This document shows positions 53,536-56,207 of a stretch of 56,207 bases of DNA, piece after piece. The translations under genes and the position numbers were made by a program. This DNA comes from an uncultured Coriobacteriaceae bacterium (lineage in GTDB: Bacteria; Actinomycetota; Coriobacteriia; Coriobacteriales; Coriobacteriaceae). The stretch spans positions 1 to 56,207 of the forward strand of contig CALULH010000013.1 in assembly GCA_944321435.1 (NCBI GenBank), in the 5' to 3' direction. Under the pieces are notes generated by a model. That model was not told the DNA's origin. It was given only the letters and a program-made list of their open reading frames with translations, and ran no database searches. The number at the start of each line of letters is the position of its first letter. Within the stretch, counting starts at the first letter, position 1.

Positions 53536-53563
53536 ACCTGTGATGAGAAATATAATGACAGGT
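53536..53563 (+). promoter_or_regulatory. adhE promoter with inverted repeat around the -10
   Basis: TATAAT at 53551-53556 lies 40 bp before the adhE ATG. ACCTGT (53536-53541) and ACAGGT (53558-53563) form an inverted repeat that brackets the -10 and could be an operator. The upstream 100 bp is clearly AT-richer than the rest of the window. Confidence 0.5.
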
Positions 53564-53595
53564 GCCTACTGTCTTTCTAATGAAGGAGCTGAGAG

Positions 53596-56207
53596 ATGGC
53601 GAAGAACGAGAAGAAGGTAGAGGAGATCATCGAGGCGCCGGCCGAGCAAGCCGAGCAGACCCCCGAGATCATCGACACCGTCGAATCCCTTGAGGCCAAG
53701 CTTGCCGCTATGCGCAAGGCCCAAGGGATTTTTGCTACCTACACCCAGGAGCAGGTCGATAAGATCTTCTACGAGGCCGCCATGGCCGCCAACAAGATGC
53801 GCATCCCGTTGGCCAAGCTGGCTGTCGAGGACACGGGCCGCGGCATCGTGGAGGACAAGGTCATCAAGAACCACTACGCCTCCGAGTACATCTACAACGC
53901 CTACAAGAACACCAAGACCTGCGGCGTGATCGAGCACGACGAGGCCTACGGCGTCACCAAGGTCGCCGAGCCCATCGGCATCGTGGGCGCGGTCATCCCC
54001 ACCACCAACCCCACGTCCACGGCCATCTTCAAGTGCCTCATCTGCCTGAAGACCCGTAACGCGATCCTCATCTCGCCGCATCCGGCTGCTGCCAAGTGCA
54101 CCATCGCCGCCGCCAAGGTCGTGCTCGACGCCGCCGTCAAGGCTGGTGCCCCCGAGGGCATCATCGGCTGGATCGACGTGCCGTCGCTGGAGCTCACCAA
54201 CAAGCTCATGAGCGATGTCGACATCATCCTGGCTACCGGCGGTCCCGGCATGGTCAAGGCCGCGTACTCCTCCGGCAAGCCGGCTCTCGGCGTCGGCGCC
54301 GGCAACACGCCCGTCGTGATCGACGACACCGCCGACATCAAGCTGGCCGTCAACTCCATCATCCACTCCAAGACCTTCGACAACGGCATGATCTGCGCCT
54401 CCGAGCAGTCCGTCACGGCGCTCGATAGCGTGTACGACCAGGTCAAGGCCGAGTTCGAGTACCGTGGCTGCTACTTCGTGAAGCCCGGTGAGGAGATGGA
54501 GGCCCTGCGCGCCGCCATGTTCAAGAACGGCGCCCTCGACCACCGCATCCCCGGCATGCCCGCTCCCAAGATCGCCGAGCTCGCCGGCATCAAGGTTCCG
54601 GCCAAGACCAAGATCCTCATCGCCGAGGTCACCTCTACCGACCCCAACGAGGAGGAGTTCTCCCACGAGAAGCTCTCGCCCGTGCTGGCTATGTACCACG
54701 CCGCCACCTTCCAGGAGGCTGTGGACAAGGCGGAGCACCTGGTGCTCGCCGGCGGCCCCGGCCACACCGCGTCTCTCTACGTGCACCCGGCCGAGAAGGA
54801 CAAGATCGCGCTGTTCGAGGAGACGATGGCGGCCTGCCGTATCGTCATCAACACGCCTTCCTCCCAGGGCGGCATCGGCGATCTGTACAACTTCGCCATG
54901 AAGCCCTCCCTGACCCTCGGTTGCGGCTCCTGGGGCGGCAACTCCGTTTCTGAGAACGTAGGGGTGAAGCACTTGCTCAACGTAAAGACTGTGGCCGAGC
55001 GCCGCGAGAACATGCTGTGGTTCCGCGCTCCCGAGAAGGTCTACTTCAAGAAGGGCTCCACGCCCGTTGCGCTCGCCGAGCTCAAGGACGTCATGGGCAA
55101 GAAGCGCGCCTTCATCGTGACCGACTCCTTCCTGTACAAGAACGGCAACTGCCGCGCCATCGAGGCCAAGCTCGACGAGATGGGCATTGCGCACGACGCC
55201 TTCTACGACATCTGCCCCGACCCGCGCCTGCAGGACGCCCAGAAGGGTGCCGAGCGCATGCGCCTGTTCGAGCCCGACGTCATCATCGCCGTCGGCGGCG
55301 GCTCCGCTATGGACGCCGGCAAGATCATGTGGCTCATGTACGAGCACCCGGAGATCAACTTCGAGGATGCCGCCATGGACTTCATGGACATCCGCAAGCG
55401 CGTCTTCACCTTCCCGAAGCTGGGCGAGAAGGCCTACTTCATCGCCGTCCCGACCTCTTCGGGCACCGGCTCCGAGGTCACGCCCTTCGCCATCATCACC
55501 GATGCTGAGACCGGCATCAAGTGGCCCATTACCGACTACGCGCTGATGCCCAACATGGCCATCGTCGACGTTGACAACGCCATGACCGCGCCCAAGGGCC
55601 TCACCTGCGCCTCCGGTATCGACGTCATGACTCATGCCATCGAGTCCTACGTCTCCATCATGAGCTCCGACTACACGCGCGGCCTGTCCATGCGCGCTGC
55701 CAAGCTCGTGTTCGAGAACCTGCCCGCGGCTTACGAGAAGGGCGCTGCCGACCCGCACGCCCGCGAGGAGATGCACAACGCCTCCTGCCTGGCCGGTATG
55801 GCGTTCGCCAACGCCTTCCTGGGCGTGAACCACTCCATGGCTCACAAGCTGGGCGCGTTCCATCACCTGCCTCACGGCCTTGCCAACGCCGTCATCCTGA
55901 CCCGCGTCATGCGCTACAACGCCGCCGAGAAGCCGGTCAAGATGGGCACCTTCTCCCAGTACCAGTATCCGCATGCGCTGCATGACTACGCTGAGTTGGG
56001 CCGTTACTGCGGCTGCACCGGCGCCGACGACCGCGAGGTGTTCGAGAACTTCATCCAGAAGCTCGAGGACCTCATGGACGCCATCGACATCAAGAAGACC
56101 ATCGCCGACTACGGCGTGGACGAGCAGTACTTCCTCGACACGCTCGACGAGATGACCGAGCAGGCCTTCAACGACCAGTGCACCGGCGCCAACCCGCGCT
56201 ACCCGCT
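53596..56207 (+). CDS. adhE: Bifunctional acetaldehyde-CoA/alcohol dehydrogenase (3' end cut off)
   Basis: The first 870 codons are present; AdhE is usually 860-890 residues, so only about 15-20 are missing. The N-terminal CoA-acylating aldehyde dehydrogenase domain has the catalytic Cys267 in GMICASEQSV, and VGAVIPTTNPTSTAIFK. The C-terminal iron-type alcohol dehydrogenase has GGGSAMDAGKIMW, MTHAIESYVS, MAHKLGAFHHLPHG and AEKP. Together they reduce acetyl-CoA to ethanol with NADH, regenerating NAD+ in fermentation. A charged ~30-residue N-terminal extension (Lys/Glu-rich) precedes the usual start. ATG 53596 follows GAAGGAG. Confidence 0.96.
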   Translation, partial: MAKNEKKVEEIIEAPAEQAEQTPEIIDTVESLEAKLAAMRKAQGIFATYTQEQVDKIFYEAAMAANKMRIPLAKLAVEDTGRGIVEDKVIKNHYASEYIYNAYKNTKTCGVIEHDEAYGVTKVAEPIGIVGAVIPTTNPTSTAIFKCLICLKTRNAILISPHPAAAKCTIAAAKVVLDAAVKAGAPEGIIGWIDVPSLELTNKLMSDVDIILATGGPGMVKAAYSSGKPALGVGAGNTPVVIDDTADIKLAVNSIIHSKTFDNGMICASEQSVTALDSVYDQVKAEFEYRGCYFVKPGEEMEALRAAMFKNGALDHRIPGMPAPKIAELAGIKVPAKTKILIAEVTSTDPNEEEFSHEKLSPVLAMYHAATFQEAVDKAEHLVLAGGPGHTASLYVHPAEKDKIALFEETMAACRIVINTPSSQGGIGDLYNFAMKPSLTLGCGSWGGNSVSENVGVKHLLNVKTVAERRENMLWFRAPEKVYFKKGSTPVALAELKDVMGKKRAFIVTDSFLYKNGNCRAIEAKLDEMGIAHDAFYDICPDPRLQDAQKGAERMRLFEPDVIIAVGGGSAMDAGKIMWLMYEHPEINFEDAAMDFMDIRKRVFTFPKLGEKAYFIAVPTSSGTGSEVTPFAIITDAETGIKWPITDYALMPNMAIVDVDNAMTAPKGLTCASGIDVMTHAIESYVSIMSSDYTRGLSMRAAKLVFENLPAAYEKGAADPHAREEMHNASCLAGMAFANAFLGVNHSMAHKLGAFHHLPHGLANAVILTRVMRYNAAEKPVKMGTFSQYQYPHALHDYAELGRYCGCTGADDREVFENFIQKLEDLMDAIDIKKTIADYGVDEQYFLDTLDEMTEQAFNDQCTGANPRYP

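Noticed and set aside
53566..55983. An 805-codon minus-strand frame opposite adhE
   Set aside because: The + strand gives a textbook AdhE; the antisense frame has no recognisable domain and is a composition artefact.

Overview
The window is a GC-rich bacterial chromosome segment (roughly two-thirds G+C by eye). Genes are densely packed, most lie on the + strand, and start codons are a mix of ATG, GTG and TTG. The gene content points to a high-GC anaerobic gut-type actinobacterium of the Coriobacteriia (Collinsella/Enorma/Olsenella-like): AdhE, a PepV-type dipeptidase, a two-gene SufC/SufB-like Fe-S pair, a PflX-like radical SAM protein, and UrtABCDE plus urease. The genus is inferred from gene content and style only. 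I saw no phage, integrase, transposase, CRISPR array or rRNA.

Layout. 1-2.4 kb: the 3' end of a ribosomal S1-type gene and pgi. 2.6-4.5 kb: a SufC-like ATPase with one SufB/D-like scaffold. 4.8-11.2 kb: a lipoprotein, a HAD phosphatase, a PepV-like peptidase, an ABC-F ATPase and an MFS transporter. 11.3-13.9 kb: a minus-strand AbiEi/DUF559-like protein, a repeat-rich intergenic region and a PNPOx-fold protein. 14-21.8 kb: an orphan promoter/terminator pair (possible small RNA), then a pho-like regulon, pstS-pstC-pstA-pstB-pstB2-phoU followed by a response regulator and a sensor kinase. The direct repeats before pstS are a plausible binding site for that regulator. 21.9-26.4 kb: gtrA, a 6S-like RNA, a wecA/tagO-type transferase, trpS, a GNAT acetyltransferase and tRNA-Ala(CGC). 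26.8-32.9 kb: a PflX-like radical SAM protein, a tail-anchored protein, nicotinate phosphoribosyltransferase, proB-proA and a FmdB-type zinc ribbon. 33.3-44.3 kb: a complete urea uptake and hydrolysis locus, urtABCDE-ureABCEFGD, with structured RNA or DNA elements before urtA, between urtE and ureA, and between ureC and ureE. 44.3-53.3 kb: a MITE-like element, a GalT/HIT-like protein, a phosphoesterase, sbcC-sbcD on the minus strand, a HAD protein, a thiamine pyrophosphokinase, a 71-bp palindrome and rpmB. 53.6 kb to the end: adhE, lacking only its last codons.

How the parts work together. UrtABCDE would import urea; UreABC would hydrolyse it to ammonia and CO2, with UreEFGD loading nickel. 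No nickel transporter lies in the window. PstSCAB/PhoU plus the two-component pair form a self-contained phosphate-sensing and uptake unit. ProB and ProA make the first two steps from glutamate to proline.

The most unusual signals are non-coding. (1) A ~122-bp hairpin repeat sits just after two stop codons; its outer stem differs between copies while pairing is kept. (2) An exactly 21-bp-periodic array of TTTGGTGTGG-type units lies before ureA and switches orientation half way. (3) There is a 71-bp near-perfect palindrome. (4) A 193-bp element has perfect 15-bp terminal inverted repeats. (5) The octamer GGCGAGAA is strongly over-represented, including in intergenic DNA. All positions were read by eye, and no alignment, folding or database search was run.
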